DNA of 64,000 nucleotides from Pseudolysinimonas_A sp049651805 (GCF_049651805.1 NZ_JBASCU010000050.1:3607-67606), one strand, 5' to 3'; positions 22,778-32,978 are shown, numbered from the stretch's first letter. Notes: generated from the letters alone by a model not told the origin. Numbers and translations are program-made.

Positions 22778-23557
22778 GGATGGGAATGACCACTTCGAGT
22801 TGGACTCGGCTGCAGCGCTTCGGAATGCCACCGCGAAAGGATTTCTTCCGATCACCCCGACCTCGACGTCAACGAGATCCAACAGCGCCGTCTGCGGTTC
22901 GATCGCGAGACAGTTTTCGAACCACAAGCGTTGAAGCGACGGGAGCATAAGGAGCCGCTCGGCGTCCTCGATTGCCCGGCAGCCGGTGAGGTCGAGGCGG
23001 GTCAACGCGCTGCATGACTCGATACCCGCCAGCGAAAGCGTCGACGCACCGTCGATCGCCATCGTCCGCAGTCGCGTCGAGTCGTCGAAGGTCGGCAACC
23101 CGACGGTCTTGTTCGAGTAGCCGACCGAGAGCGATTCAAGCCCTGCCGAGATGTGCGGCGGTGTCGCGCTCGACCACTCGAAGGCAAGGCTCACAATTGT
23201 CGGGTGGTCGAGGACGCCGTCGAACGACTCGATGGGTCCGCCGAAACTCTCGAGGTTGCGCAGCAGGCGAAGATCGGCGCCGACATCGACGAGCCCACCG
23301 ACCGCAAGCGAACGAAGCTCGCTCATCAGCGCGACGTCGCTCAGGTCCCGGCAGGACGCCGAGTTCACGGTCAGGTGACGGATGCGGCTCGCAAAGGGGC
23401 GGAGCCCTCCGAGGTCGACAGCAGCTCCCGGCATTTGCAGGACGTTGACGCCGAGGTCATCGCGAACGATCCGTTTCCACTCCCGCCGCGAGGGCAGCGT
23501 CCCCTGTATGAGAGCCAAGCCTCTGGGTAACCCCTCGAATGTAACGAAGTCGACCAC
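22757..23557 (-). CDS. Leucine-rich-repeat-like protein, unknown function
   Basis: About 266 residues from a GTG at 23555-23557; the ORF stays open upstream, but that part is a shadow of the ComB-like gene, so this start is the first plausible one. The body has irregular Leu-rich repeats of about 22-25 residues, best seen in LTRLDLTGCRAIEDAERLLM then LPSLQRLWFENCLAIEP. No catalytic domain, signal peptide or membrane segment is seen. GC content is visibly lower than in the neighbours, which suggests acquisition together with the toxin-antitoxin pair. It may bind a protein partner. The stop lies just upstream of the toxin gene, inside whose promoter it ends. Confidence 0.65.
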   Translation of the reverse strand: MVDFVTFEGLPRGLALIQGTLPSRREWKRIVRDDLGVNVLQMPGAAVDLGGLRPFASRIRHLTVNSASCRDLSDVALMSELRSLAVGGLVDVGADLRLLRNLESFGGPIESFDGVLDHPTIVSLAFEWSSATPPHISAGLESLSVGYSNKTVGLPTFDDSTRLRTMAIDGASTLSLAGIESCSALTRLDLTGCRAIEDAERLLMLPSLQRLWFENCLAIEPQTALLDLVDVEVGVIGRNPFAVAFRSAAAESNSKWSFPSLPRPKV

Positions 23558-23564
23558 GCCGCAC

Positions 23565-24023
23565 TCAACCCGCGGAGAGTGCGGCGGACTCGCGAGCGCT
23601 GACCGAGGCTTTGACGAGGTGGCGGGTCGCGTTGCGCAGACCCGTGTAGGCGGCGGCCGCCGCGGCGGCTTCGGGTGACTGGTGGTCGATGCCGAGTTCG
23701 GCGATCGCGTCGATGACCGCGCCGGCGGCAAGGAGGTCTTCGACGGCGAAACGCAGCGACCCGTCGGGTTGGGTCGCTCCGGCGGCGACGACGGCGATGC
23801 GGAAGCGCCCGCCCAGCTCTTCCTGCCGCGCGAGGCACCACTGCGCGAACTCCGCCGCATCGGCGAGCGCCACGACGCGGGCGCCCGCCGGCACGGGCTC
23901 AGAACCGATCTCGTCGACCCATGCCACGACATCCGCCTCGACCCCCACCGCAGCAGCACCGGCGGCACCCCACTCGAAGCGCACCTGGTAGCTCGACTGA
24001 TTGCGGGGGGCTGCCTCTTTCAC
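23565..24023 (-). CDS. ComB-like protein (2-phosphosulfolactate phosphatase family), short form
   Basis: 152 residues. The start matches ComB relatives in actinobacteria (SYQVRFEWGAAGAAAVGVEA then DVVAWVD), as does the C-terminal part (GSLRFAVEDLLAAGAVIDAI, SPEAAAAAAAYTGLRNATRH). ComB proteins of the coenzyme M pathway are 220-240 residues, so the middle of the fold is shortened here and true phosphosulfolactate phosphatase activity is doubtful. Divergent from the SRPBCC gene with only 31 bp between starts. Confidence 0.6.
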   Translation of the reverse strand: MKEAAPRNQSSYQVRFEWGAAGAAAVGVEADVVAWVDEIGSEPVPAGARVVALADAAEFAQWCLARQEELGGRFRIAVVAAGATQPDGSLRFAVEDLLAAGAVIDAIAELGIDHQSPEAAAAAAAYTGLRNATRHLVKASVSARESAALSAG

Positions 24024-24054
24024 GATGCGAGGTTAGCGCCGCAGACTGGACCTC

Positions 24055-24528
24055 ATGCGCGTCACCCTGCAGCTCGACCTCGATGCTCACCCCGACGACG
24101 TGTGGGCGATACTGCAGGACCCGCGAGCGCTCGGTGAGGTCGTGGCGCCGCTCATCGAGATCGAACCGATCGGGCACCGGCGCTTCCCACCCACCTGGAG
24201 CAGCGGTGACCATCTCGTGCGGCTGCGGCTATTCGGCCTCCTGCCGGTCGGCGACCAGCTCATCCGGTTGTCGACGTCGCGACGCGGCGACGTGCGCATT
24301 CTCGAAGATTCCGGCGGGCCGATCTCGGGCCCGCTCGGGCTCGTCACGGGTTGGCGGCATCGGATGGCGGTGTCACCGCTGCCGGGCGGGCGCACCTTCT
24401 ACCGCGACCGGCTCGACATCTCGGCCGGGGCGCTGACCCCGATCGTCTGGATCGGCACGTGGCTGCTCTGGCAATACCGGGCGCTCGGCATCCGCCGCGT
24501 GGTCGCGGCCCGAGCCCAGCGCGGCTGA
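24055..24528 (+). CDS. SRPBCC (START-like) domain protein
   Basis: 157 residues. The opening MRVTLQLDLDAHPDDVWAIL followed by QDP and a later WSSGDHLVRLRL / GRTFYRDRLDIS pattern fits the SRPBCC helix-grip fold, a hydrophobic-ligand-binding fold. The C-terminal about 35 residues are hydrophobic and aromatic then basic (WIGTWLLWQYRALGIRRVVA). No specific ligand can be named. A bidirectional hairpin follows before the convergent adhesin gene. Confidence 0.7.
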   Translation: MRVTLQLDLDAHPDDVWAILQDPRALGEVVAPLIEIEPIGHRRFPPTWSSGDHLVRLRLFGLLPVGDQLIRLSTSRRGDVRILEDSGGPISGPLGLVTGWRHRMAVSPLPGGRTFYRDRLDISAGALTPIVWIGTWLLWQYRALGIRRVVAARAQRG

Positions 24529-24547
24529 GGAGTGCCGGCGCGCCGCA

Positions 24548-24582
24548 CCGCCCCGCGACCTGGGACAGAGGTCACGGGGCGG
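24548..24582. terminator. Bidirectional terminator hairpin between SRPBCC and adhesin genes
   Basis: CCGCCCCGCGACC (24548-24560) pairs with GGTCACGGGGCGG (24570-24582) over 13 bp with one mismatch and a 9-nt loop, between two convergent stop codons. Confidence 0.7.
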
Positions 24583-24602
24583 GCTCACCCTAGACAGAAC
24601 GC

Positions 24603-27600
24603 CTAGGGGTTCTGGCGACCGGCGATGGTGGGCCGGCGCCGCACGGTGACGAGCGCGCCACCGAGGCTGAGGAGAGTGAGAGCGAGCACCCAACCGAGCG
24701 TCGACGAGGTGCCGGTGAGGGCGAGGGTCGTCAGCACGACGGCGCTGTCCTCGAGGGCGAGCGTCGTGAGGCTGCCCCGGCCACCCACCGGGATGCCGCC
24801 GAGCGTCGGCAGCTCCCACGCGGTGACGCGGGCGGTGTTCACGACCGGGCCGCCGGGCGCCGACGGGCTCAACTGCACATCGAGCAGAACGTCGGGCGCG
24901 CGTTCGCCCGAGCCGAGGTCGCGGTCGAGTTCACAGGTGATGGTGCCGCCGTAGCCGTTGGGCAGCCGGTCCGACACCACGCAGTCGACCCATCCCGGGC
25001 CGCCCGCGTCCGCAGGGTCGGCAGCGGTCACCGAGATCACGCGCAGCACTTCGGGAATGTCGTCGATCAGGATGAGACCCGTCACGCCGCCCCGGCCCGA
25101 GTTGCCGATCTCCATCGTGTAGCTGAAGGCGCCGCCTGCCGCGAGGTTGTTGACCGAGGCGGTCTTCGTCATCCACAACTCGGACTCCTGCTCCTCGGGC
25201 GTCTCGGTGCAGTCTGCGGTAGCCGGCGGGTAGGCGATCGCGACCGTGGTGGTCGGGTTGATCACGAACTCCACCGAGGCCCCGGACCGCAGACCGTAGC
25301 TGGGCAGCGCCGGGTCGAGGATGAGGTTCTCCCAGTCCGGGGTCTCCCCGGCGAGCGCGGGACGCCAGCCGGGCCAGGCGATGCCATCGCCGTCGGCGTC
25401 GACCGCGGCCCCCGGGAAGAGCAGGCGACCGGCGACGGTGCCATCGGCAAGGATGTCGATCTCGTCGGTCTGCACGATGTCACCGTCGGCATCCAGCCAG
25501 TTCACCTGCATCGTGCGACCCGACACATCGAGATTGTGGGCGTCGACGCTGTAGTCGAGCCACGGGGCATCCTGCACGCACTCGGTGAAGGCGTCGACGT
25601 CCAGCCACTTCACCGGGGTCGAGACGGTGTCGTCGTCGCCCGCCACCACGAAGGTCGTCGAGGTGACGACTGCGGTGTTGGCGATCGCGTCCTGCGCAAC
25701 CTCGGGGTGCAGGGTCGCGGTGAACGCGATCAGCGGAGCGGTCGCGCCGACCGGCAGCGTCGTGTCGAGCACGCACTCAAGGGTGCCGCCGTAGCCGTCG
25801 CCGTCGCGTCCGGTCACATCACAGGTCCAGCCGGTGGCGACGATGCTGCTCGCGTCGAGGTTGAGGTCGGCGTCGAGGTCGTCGGTGACAGTCACGCCGC
25901 CCGCTTCGACATCGCCGACGTTCTCGACCGAGATCTCGTAGTGCAACAGTTCGCCGCCCTGCACGAGGGTCTCGTCGACCGTCTTCTCGACGTCGAGTTC
26001 GCCGGTGAGGAAGTGGTTGGTCACCGTGACGACGGCGGGCCCGTCGGCCGCGGCCGGAATGACCACGGCACCGCTGTCGGTGGAGACTTCGCTGGTGATC
26101 GCGAGGCCGGCATCCGTCTCGGTCACCGTGCACGAGGCGCCTTGCAGCATGTCGTCGACCGTCACCGTGTAATCCGGCGCCGACAGGGTCTGCGTCGCGT
26201 CGTCACCGAGGTCGAGTTCGTACCAGGTGCCGTCGCGGTCGATGCCGCACTCGATGAGCACCTCGAAGGGCCCGACGGCGAACGCCTCGGCGCCCTCGGC
26301 GATGTCGCGTACCTTGTCGATGCGCAACGACCCGGTGGCGAAGTCGTTCTCGATCCGGACGACACTCTGGCCGTCGGCGGGGATCGTGCCGGGCGACGGG
26401 GCCGAGACCGCTTGGCGCGTCGCCGCGCCGTCCTTGGTCTCGGTGACCGTGCAGTCGGCGCCGGCGATGAGTCCGGTGACGGTGGCCGTGTAGCCGTTGC
26501 CGGCGGTCAGCGCGACGACCCCTGCGTCGGGCAGCGGGATGACGAGGTCGCTCTCACCCGGGCGGTCCCACGTGCACTCGACCTGCGCCTCGAATGGCCC
26601 GGCACCGTAGCGCTCCCAGGCTCCGGTGCGCTCTTTGTCGATACGCAACGACCCGACGTCGAAGCGGTTGGTGAGCACGGTGTTCGTCGTGCCGGCGCTT
26701 ATCGTCACCGAACGGTCCCCGGCGGCGGCGGTGGCGCCCCCGGCCTGCGTCTCGACGACGTCGCACACGGTTCCGACGGGGAAATACGAGGCCAGTAGTT
26801 CGGTGTCGCCATCCTCCAGGGTGAAGGTGCCGTCGAACAGCGTCTGCCCGTCGTAGGTGCACTCCACCGCCACGTCGAAGACGCCGTCGCCGTACTGGCT
26901 GGCTCCGGTGACATCCTTCGTGACCGAGAGTCGGCCGCTCGCGTACGTGTTGGCCGCGGTGACGACGTACTCGGCGGCGGTGCCGAGGGTCACCCGGTAC
27001 GGCTGGTTCTCGGCGACAGTGGTCGTCGAGCCCGCGCCGACCCGCATCCCGATCGTCGTGGCGCCGTCGGAGTCGGCTTCGCGCAGATCGCAGCGCGCCG
27101 TGACCGGGATGCCGCTGACGGTGCGCGATGCCCCGCCCGCGAGCGTGAAGGATGCGTCGGCCGCGTCGAGCGGCACGGTGAGCGTGGCCGTGCCGGTGTC
27201 GACGGTGCAGGCGAGGGTGAAGTCGAACGGGCCGAACTCGCCGACCGTCGCCGTGGTGGAAACGGCCTTGGTGACGGTGAGCGACGTCTCACCGTAGGAG
27301 TTCGTGATCGTCGCGACCTGCGCCGTCGGCACGGCGGTCGCCGAGGAGGCAGCCTGCGCGACCGAGAGCGACGCCCCCGAGGCGCCGGCCGGCGAGTAGC
27401 TGGTGCTGCTCGCCCCCGTCGTGGTCTCCGCGATCTCGCACACCGATCCCACCGGGATGCCGTCGATGCGAGCCGTGTACGGAGTCGCCGCGCTCGCCGA
27501 CAGCGTGAGAGCGCCCGACGACGGCAGCACCACGGCGACGCCCTCGATCTCGCACGAAGCGGTCGCTGCGAACGACGTCGGGGCGTAATCGGCGGAGGTG

Positions 27601-30600
27601 CCGGTGATCTGCTTGACGACCTGGATCGGGCCGCTCGCGAGTTGCACGCCCGCGCGCACCGGCTCGACGCGGCGGTCTTCGTAGCCGGCGCCGAACTCGG
27701 CGAACACGCCGAAGCTGTTCCAGGCCCGCGGGGTGCCGAGCGGAGCCGTCACCGGGGCGCGGCCGTCGCCCGCCGAGGTGGTGGGCAGGTTGACCGTCTC
27801 GTAGGTGAGGGCGAGGGTCGTCGCGGGCTCCATGCCGCCGACCGGGAAGTCGAAGTTCACCCGAACGGCGGTGACCGCCGGGTAGGAACCCGTCGGGAAC
27901 GACGGGCCCGACTGCCAGGTGGCGGCGCTGCAGGTCGAATCGGTGAGGTAGTTCGGGCACGGGTTGGCGGTCGTGGTAACCTCCCAAGTGAACGTGCTGC
28001 CACCCGTGGTGTCGGTGAGCGGACTCACCTCGCCGGCGAACGCCGGGCGGTAGGTGGAGCCGCGCGACGAGCCGGTGCCGAGGTAGGTGTCGCCGGTGCG
28101 CGGCAGCACGTCGACGATCGTCGCGTCGGTCGCCACGACGTTGCCGCCGTTGGTGAACTGCAGCTTCCACCGGTCGGTGCCGCCGATGACGCTGTTGGCG
28201 GCGCACGGGTTGCGGTAGTAGCCCTGGCTGTCGGCGACGCACGCCGTCGCGGCGTTGCTCACGTTGACGGCGCCGCTCGTCGAGACGCCGAGGTCGTCGA
28301 CATCCCCCTTGACGCCCTTGAACGAGCTGATCGCGGATGCCGCGATGGTGCGCAGGTCGTTGCTCGTGCGGCAGCCGTCGGTGCCGACCGAGGTGACGCC
28401 CTCGCCGTTGCCGGAGGTGTTGGTGCAGGCCGACAGCACGCGGTCGCTGCTGAACGTCATGCGGTTGGTCACGTCGCCGTAGGCCGCAGCCAGACCCGGC
28501 GCCACCTGCAGCGGCACGGTGATCGTGTACTCCTCGTTCGGGGCGAGGCGCGAGCCGTCGGGCCAGCTGAACGCCAACGTGCGAGCGACGCTGTCGTACA
28601 CCATGGTCACGCCGGTGGTGGGCAGGATGCCGCCCGTGCTGGTCGCGTAGGTGATCTCGCTGGTGGGGTCGAAGAGCAGCGGTCCGCCGCTCGGCAGGCC
28701 GGCATCGACCGGCAACTGGTCGATGACCGTCGGGTTGTCGAGGTAGCCGGTGCCGGTGTTGGTGACGACGAGCTGCCAGTCGAGGGTGATGCCCGCCGGG
28801 GTCTCCTTCTCGGGCGTGCGCTTCTCGACGTCCACCCGGAACGTGCCGGGGTCGAGGGTGATCGAGCGGTCGAAGCTGTCGGTGCGGTCGCCGAGCCACG
28901 GGTGCGTGGCGGATGCGGTGGCGGTGTTCGTCACCGTGCTCGGGAACGCCAGCGGGGTCGAGTCGTCGAGATGCGCGGCGCGCAGCCTCGCGACGAAACG
29001 GATGGTCGCGCTCCAGCCGGCCGCCGGAGCGGTGGTCGAGAACAGCGACCCGTCAGCCTTCGTGAACACCGCGCGCAGCGCTGTCACCTGGGAGTTGGTG
29101 ATGCCGGCTGGCAGGGCTGGACTGCTCGCGACCGCGGTGCCGAGAGTCCACGTGCTCGAGCCGTTCAGCTGCACGTCGACGCGCACCCGGTTGGCGCCGG
29201 ACGGCAGGGTCGCACTCGTGAAAGAGCGCAGCTCGAAGGTGTTCCAGAAGTCGGCGTCGAGGTCTTCGACGACGACCTCGGTGGTCGACGCGGTCGAGGT
29301 GGACTGGTTGGCGGTGAGGGTCACCGTGACGTCGCTCGCGCGATCCTTCTCGAGGATGCTCGACTGCGAGAAGGACTTGCTGACATCGACCGCGAGGCTC
29401 GCGTCGACGAGGGTGACGGATGCGCTGCGCGAGTCGTAGGCGGCGGATCCCGAATCGTCGAGCACCCCGTCCCACACCTGCGAGAACGCCGAGTTGACGA
29501 CCGTCGCCGGGGCGACGAGGGTGCTGGGGGCGGAACGCAGGTACTGGCGCAGCCGGGTGTCGAGCCGCAGGGTCGCGGTGGCGCCGCTCACGATCGAGCC
29601 GCCATCGTCCACCGAGGTGCCCGAGTACAGGGCGCTGACGCCGACCACATCGGCGAGCGCGGTCGCGTTCAGGCCGAGCGCCGCGGTCAGCGACATCGAC
29701 TGGGTCGTGCCGTCGGCCATCAGCAGGGTGACGACGGACACGGCGGGGTCGATGCCGGAGTTGGCGCTCAGCACGACATCGATGTCACGGATCGTGAAGT
29801 ATTCGAAGGGATTCGTCAGCGCGTACTGGGCCATGTCGATCCCCGCGTACGGGTTGACGGTCCACCCGCCGCTCGGCTCCACGCAGTCCGTCTCGACGGT
29901 CGCGGTGGTGCAGGGCATCTGGTCGGTGACCCGCAGGTGCCAGGCCCGCGCCACGGAATCGTTGCTCGCCACCATCTCGAACCGCACGTTCGGGTAGCCG
30001 GAGGCGGCGACATCTCCCGGATAGGGGATCGCGATCGGAGTGGAGATGACCGACCCGCTCGTGGTCTTCACCGTCTTGCTGAGTCCGAGGTCGGGGGTCG
30101 GGTCCAGCAACAGCATGGTGTCACTGCTCGAGCCGCTCACGGCATCCAGGCTCAACGTCGCCGTGTTGGCGACCTCACCGAGTTCGACCGTGTTGTAGCT
30201 GCGGTCGGCCGTCACCCACGGGTCGGTCGGGTCGGTCATCGCCGAGGCGTCCCGCACGCGGTTGCGCACCTCGAAGACCAGGTCGAAGCGTCGCGTGTCG
30301 GGACCACTCGCGACCCCCGAGCCGACCGGCGGGGCGAGCGGGTCGCCCGAACGTGCGGCGGCGTACTCCTCGAAAGTGACCCGGATACCGAGGGCATCCT
30401 CACGCTGTTGGGTGGTGAGGGTGTAGCCGAGGAAACCGCCCTCACACCGCGAGACAGGCGAGCACGCGGAGGAGTAGATCGACACCCAGCCGTCGGCGGC
30501 GGTGGAGATCTCGATCCCGGTGATGCGGTCGTAGGCGATGAGCGGGTCGATCGAGGAGCTGATCGCCGGGATGCGCACCAGGTCGAATGCCTGGAACACG

Positions 30601-32978
30601 GTCGAGCCGACCGGCTGGGTCGGGTCACTGGGGTCGACGAGCACCGCCTCGGTGTAGCCGCTCACCTCGGTGCCCCACTCCAGGCGCACCGTGCGCTGCA
30701 GACGGGACTGGGTCGGAACGGTCGTGCTGCCCGCGACCGGCACCCAGGTCTTGTCGAACATGAGGCCCGTGCCGCCGGCGAGATCCTTGATGCTGCCGGT
30801 GGCCGTCGCCGAGGCGCTGGCGGTCACCGGGTCGGTCGTGCCCGGGAGAACGACGTCGCCCGTCGCCACGACGGTCGCGGTGTTGAGGTAGTCGGACGGA
30901 GTCGCGCCGGCCGCCGTCGGGTCGCTCGTGCCGCGCAGGACTGCCCGCGCGACGAAGGCGATGTTGCCCTGCACGGTCGTTCCTTGCGAGAACCCGCCAT
31001 CGGCGTCGGTGAACACGAAGCGGATGCCGACGATCGTCGGGTCGGTGAGCGCCACCTGGTAGTACTGCGCCGAGCCGCTCGTCGTGACCGTGCCGACGAG
31101 GGTCCACGCGGTGCCGTCCGTGGTCGAGTAGACGTCGAGGGTGGCGCCCGCCGGTACCTGAGTCGGAGCGATCGCGGCCGCGTCGAAGGCGCTCCAGTAG
31201 TCGGTGCTGCCGCCGACGAGGGTGTCGGTGAGCACGATCTGCGACGGGCTGACATACCCGGAGTCGCTCGACGTGGTGCCGCGCAACTGCACGACCGAAC
31301 GGCCGCCCGCCGGGACCGCCGCCGTCGGAGTGATGGTCTTGGTGAGGGCGACGCCGACCTGCGGGTAGAGCACCGTGAGAGTTGCTGTTGGCGTGACCGG
31401 CGTCGCCGCGCCGGCATCGTTGGTGCCGTCGATGCGGGCCGCGTTGACGAAGTCGGCCGAACCGGGCGACGCGGCCACGGCATCCTCGGCGACGTCGATC
31501 GTGAAGGCCGCGCCCGCCGTCGCCGCAGTGGGGATCGACCCGGTGAATTCGATCGAGAACCCGGTGAGCCGTTGGCCCGTCGCGAGAGTCGGGTTGGGGA
31601 ACGCCGACCCCGGGGTCGAGAGCGTCGTCGGCGCCGGGACCGGGTCGCCGTCATCGTCCACCGCGTACCAGGTGATGACCGCGCCGGTGGCGCCGGTCGG
31701 CCATGCCGAGCCGCTCGTGCGGAAGCCGGCGAACGTGATGTCCGCGCTGAGGAAGCCCTCCGGCTGGGTGACCGTGAAGCTCTGCAAGGGGCCGTTGGAG
31801 TCGTTGCGACCGGTGATGGCGACCCCGGTCGAGGTGCCCGCGGCGATGCGCGAACTGGTGAACGAGAGCGTGCCGGAGACGATCGAGTCGAGTCCGGCGA
31901 TCGTGTACGTCGCCGACCCCGTCGCGGTGCTCGTGCCCTGGCCGGGAACGGAGACCGTTCCGCTCAGTGTCGCCGTGACGGTCGCCCCCGAGACGAGCGA
32001 GGCCCCGCCGTCGCGCACCGTCGCGCGCTGGGCGAGGTTGAGGACGATCGTGCCCTGCGTGCCGCCCGCGACGAGCTGGGCTCCGGCCAGTGCGGAGCGG
32101 AACGTGATGCGCAGCCCGCGCACGTCGGCGGCCGCGATGCCGCCCGGCAACGCCGGGGTCGCCGCGAACGCGCCGCCGATCCACGCGGTGCCATTGAACG
32201 CATCGACCTGCACCTCGTCGGCGCCCTGCGGGAACACCACGGTGCCGAAACTCGCGAAGTCGACGCGCTGGAAGAGGTTGGCTGCCGCCGTCGGGTCGGT
32301 CGGCAGGGTGAGCGTGAGCGTGTCGGCGAGCGCGTTCGAGGTGTTGCGCGTGCGGAGGGTGAGCGTCGAAGCCTCACCGACCTTGAACTGCGTCGACGGC
32401 GGCGACCAGGTCGCACCGGTCGTCGTCGAGACCTGATACGGGATCGTCACGGTCGCCGAATCCGATGCCGAAACGCTCACCGCATTGGATGCCGACACCG
32501 TCGCGGTGTTCTCGACCGCGAGCGCGTTGAAGGCCCAGTCCGGCGACAGCGAGGTCGGCACGGTGAGGCGCACCTGCACCGAGTAGCCGTCGCCCGCGGC
32601 GATCCCGGGGCCGCCCGCGTGGGCGAAGTCGACGGTCAGGGTGCGTCCGGCCCACGCGTAGCTCGAGGTTCCTCCGGGAGGGGCCGTGACGATGACCGTC
32701 GGGTTGAGGGTCAGGTCGTCGAACTCGGTCGGCAGCGCGTCGACGAGTTGTGCGTCGGCGCAGTCGAAGCTCAGGCAGTTGACGGTGATCGTGTAGACGA
32801 GCGTGTCGCCGGGGCCGAGCGTGTCATCCGCGATGGTCTTGGTGATGAGCAGTTCGCCGTTGTCCTCCGCCGCGAGCGCGGGAGCAGCGGCGAATACCCC
32901 GCCGAACAACCCCGCGAGGGCGGCGACGAGAGCGACCCGCGACACGACGCGCCGCGCCGTACCACCCCAAGACGACAT
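24603..32978 (-). CDS. Giant cell-wall-anchored adhesin with DUF11 and DUF5979 repeats and LALTG sorting signal
   Basis: 2791 residues, the largest gene in the window. A signal peptide occupies residues 1-36 (RVVSRVALVAALAGLFGG, cleavage after PALA). Residues about 40-1780 consist of DUF11-type beta-sandwich repeats (typical opening LLITKTIADDTLGPGDTLVY, later VDVEKRTPEKETPAGITLDW). About 1780-2330 hold five DUF5979-type repeats, each with a conserved Cys pair (for example RLSVTKDVTGASQYGDGVFD then VAVECTYDG; GSLRIDKERTGAWERYGAGP). Two further DUF11 modules follow. The C-terminus is LALTG, a hydrophobic helix and RRR, a LAXTG signal for a class E sortase. The mature protein should be a long rod on the cell wall. 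GGGGGA lies 9 nt before the ATG. Confidence 0.9.
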   Translation of the reverse strand: MSSWGGTARRVVSRVALVAALAGLFGGVFAAAPALAAEDNGELLITKTIADDTLGPGDTLVYTITVNCLSFDCADAQLVDALPTEFDDLTLNPTVIVTAPPGGTSSYAWAGRTLTVDFAHAGGPGIAAGDGYSVQVRLTVPTSLSPDWAFNALAVENTATVSASNAVSVSASDSATVTIPYQVSTTTGATWSPPSTQFKVGEASTLTLRTRNTSNALADTLTLTLPTDPTAAANLFQRVDFASFGTVVFPQGADEVQVDAFNGTAWIGGAFAATPALPGGIAAADVRGLRITFRSALAGAQLVAGGTQGTIVLNLAQRATVRDGGASLVSGATVTATLSGTVSVPGQGTSTATGSATYTIAGLDSIVSGTLSFTSSRIAAGTSTGVAITGRNDSNGPLQSFTVTQPEGFLSADITFAGFRTSGSAWPTGATGAVITWYAVDDDGDPVPAPTTLSTPGSAFPNPTLATGQRLTGFSIEFTGSIPTAATAGAAFTIDVAEDAVAASPGSADFVNAARIDGTNDAGAATPVTPTATLTVLYPQVGVALTKTITPTAAVPAGGRSVVQLRGTTSSDSGYVSPSQIVLTDTLVGGSTDYWSAFDAAAIAPTQVPAGATLDVYSTTDGTAWTLVGTVTTSGSAQYYQVALTDPTIVGIRFVFTDADGGFSQGTTVQGNIAFVARAVLRGTSDPTAAGATPSDYLNTATVVATGDVVLPGTTDPVTASASATATGSIKDLAGGTGLMFDKTWVPVAGSTTVPTQSRLQRTVRLEWGTEVSGYTEAVLVDPSDPTQPVGSTVFQAFDLVRIPAISSSIDPLIAYDRITGIEISTAADGWVSIYSSACSPVSRCEGGFLGYTLTTQQREDALGIRVTFEEYAAARSGDPLAPPVGSGVASGPDTRRFDLVFEVRNRVRDASAMTDPTDPWVTADRSYNTVELGEVANTATLSLDAVSGSSSDTMLLLDPTPDLGLSKTVKTTSGSVISTPIAIPYPGDVAASGYPNVRFEMVASNDSVARAWHLRVTDQMPCTTATVETDCVEPSGGWTVNPYAGIDMAQYALTNPFEYFTIRDIDVVLSANSGIDPAVSVVTLLMADGTTQSMSLTAALGLNATALADVVGVSALYSGTSVDDGGSIVSGATATLRLDTRLRQYLRSAPSTLVAPATVVNSAFSQVWDGVLDDSGSAAYDSRSASVTLVDASLAVDVSKSFSQSSILEKDRASDVTVTLTANQSTSTASTTEVVVEDLDADFWNTFELRSFTSATLPSGANRVRVDVQLNGSSTWTLGTAVASSPALPAGITNSQVTALRAVFTKADGSLFSTTAPAAGWSATIRFVARLRAAHLDDSTPLAFPSTVTNTATASATHPWLGDRTDSFDRSITLDPGTFRVDVEKRTPEKETPAGITLDWQLVVTNTGTGYLDNPTVIDQLPVDAGLPSGGPLLFDPTSEITYATSTGGILPTTGVTMVYDSVARTLAFSWPDGSRLAPNEEYTITVPLQVAPGLAAAYGDVTNRMTFSSDRVLSACTNTSGNGEGVTSVGTDGCRTSNDLRTIAASAISSFKGVKGDVDDLGVSTSGAVNVSNAATACVADSQGYYRNPCAANSVIGGTDRWKLQFTNGGNVVATDATIVDVLPRTGDTYLGTGSSRGSTYRPAFAGEVSPLTDTTGGSTFTWEVTTTANPCPNYLTDSTCSAATWQSGPSFPTGSYPAVTAVRVNFDFPVGGMEPATTLALTYETVNLPTTSAGDGRAPVTAPLGTPRAWNSFGVFAEFGAGYEDRRVEPVRAGVQLASGPIQVVKQITGTSADYAPTSFAATASCEIEGVAVVLPSSGALTLSASAATPYTARIDGIPVGSVCEIAETTTGASSTSYSPAGASGASLSVAQAASSATAVPTAQVATITNSYGETSLTVTKAVSTTATVGEFGPFDFTLACTVDTGTATLTVPLDAADASFTLAGGASRTVSGIPVTARCDLREADSDGATTIGMRVGAGSTTTVAENQPYRVTLGTAAEYVVTAANTYASGRLSVTKDVTGASQYGDGVFDVAVECTYDGQTLFDGTFTLEDGDTELLASYFPVGTVCDVVETQAGGATAAAGDRSVTISAGTTNTVLTNRFDVGSLRIDKERTGAWERYGAGPFEAQVECTWDRPGESDLVIPLPDAGVVALTAGNGYTATVTGLIAGADCTVTETKDGAATRQAVSAPSPGTIPADGQSVVRIENDFATGSLRIDKVRDIAEGAEAFAVGPFEVLIECGIDRDGTWYELDLGDDATQTLSAPDYTVTVDDMLQGASCTVTETDAGLAITSEVSTDSGAVVIPAAADGPAVVTVTNHFLTGELDVEKTVDETLVQGGELLHYEISVENVGDVEAGGVTVTDDLDADLNLDASSIVATGWTCDVTGRDGDGYGGTLECVLDTTLPVGATAPLIAFTATLHPEVAQDAIANTAVVTSTTFVVAGDDDTVSTPVKWLDVDAFTECVQDAPWLDYSVDAHNLDVSGRTMQVNWLDADGDIVQTDEIDILADGTVAGRLLFPGAAVDADGDGIAWPGWRPALAGETPDWENLILDPALPSYGLRSGASVEFVINPTTTVAIAYPPATADCTETPEEQESELWMTKTASVNNLAAGGAFSYTMEIGNSGRGGVTGLILIDDIPEVLRVISVTAADPADAGGPGWVDCVVSDRLPNGYGGTITCELDRDLGSGERAPDVLLDVQLSPSAPGGPVVNTARVTAWELPTLGGIPVGGRGSLTTLALEDSAVVLTTLALTGTSSTLGWVLALTLLSLGGALVTVRRRPTIAGRQNP

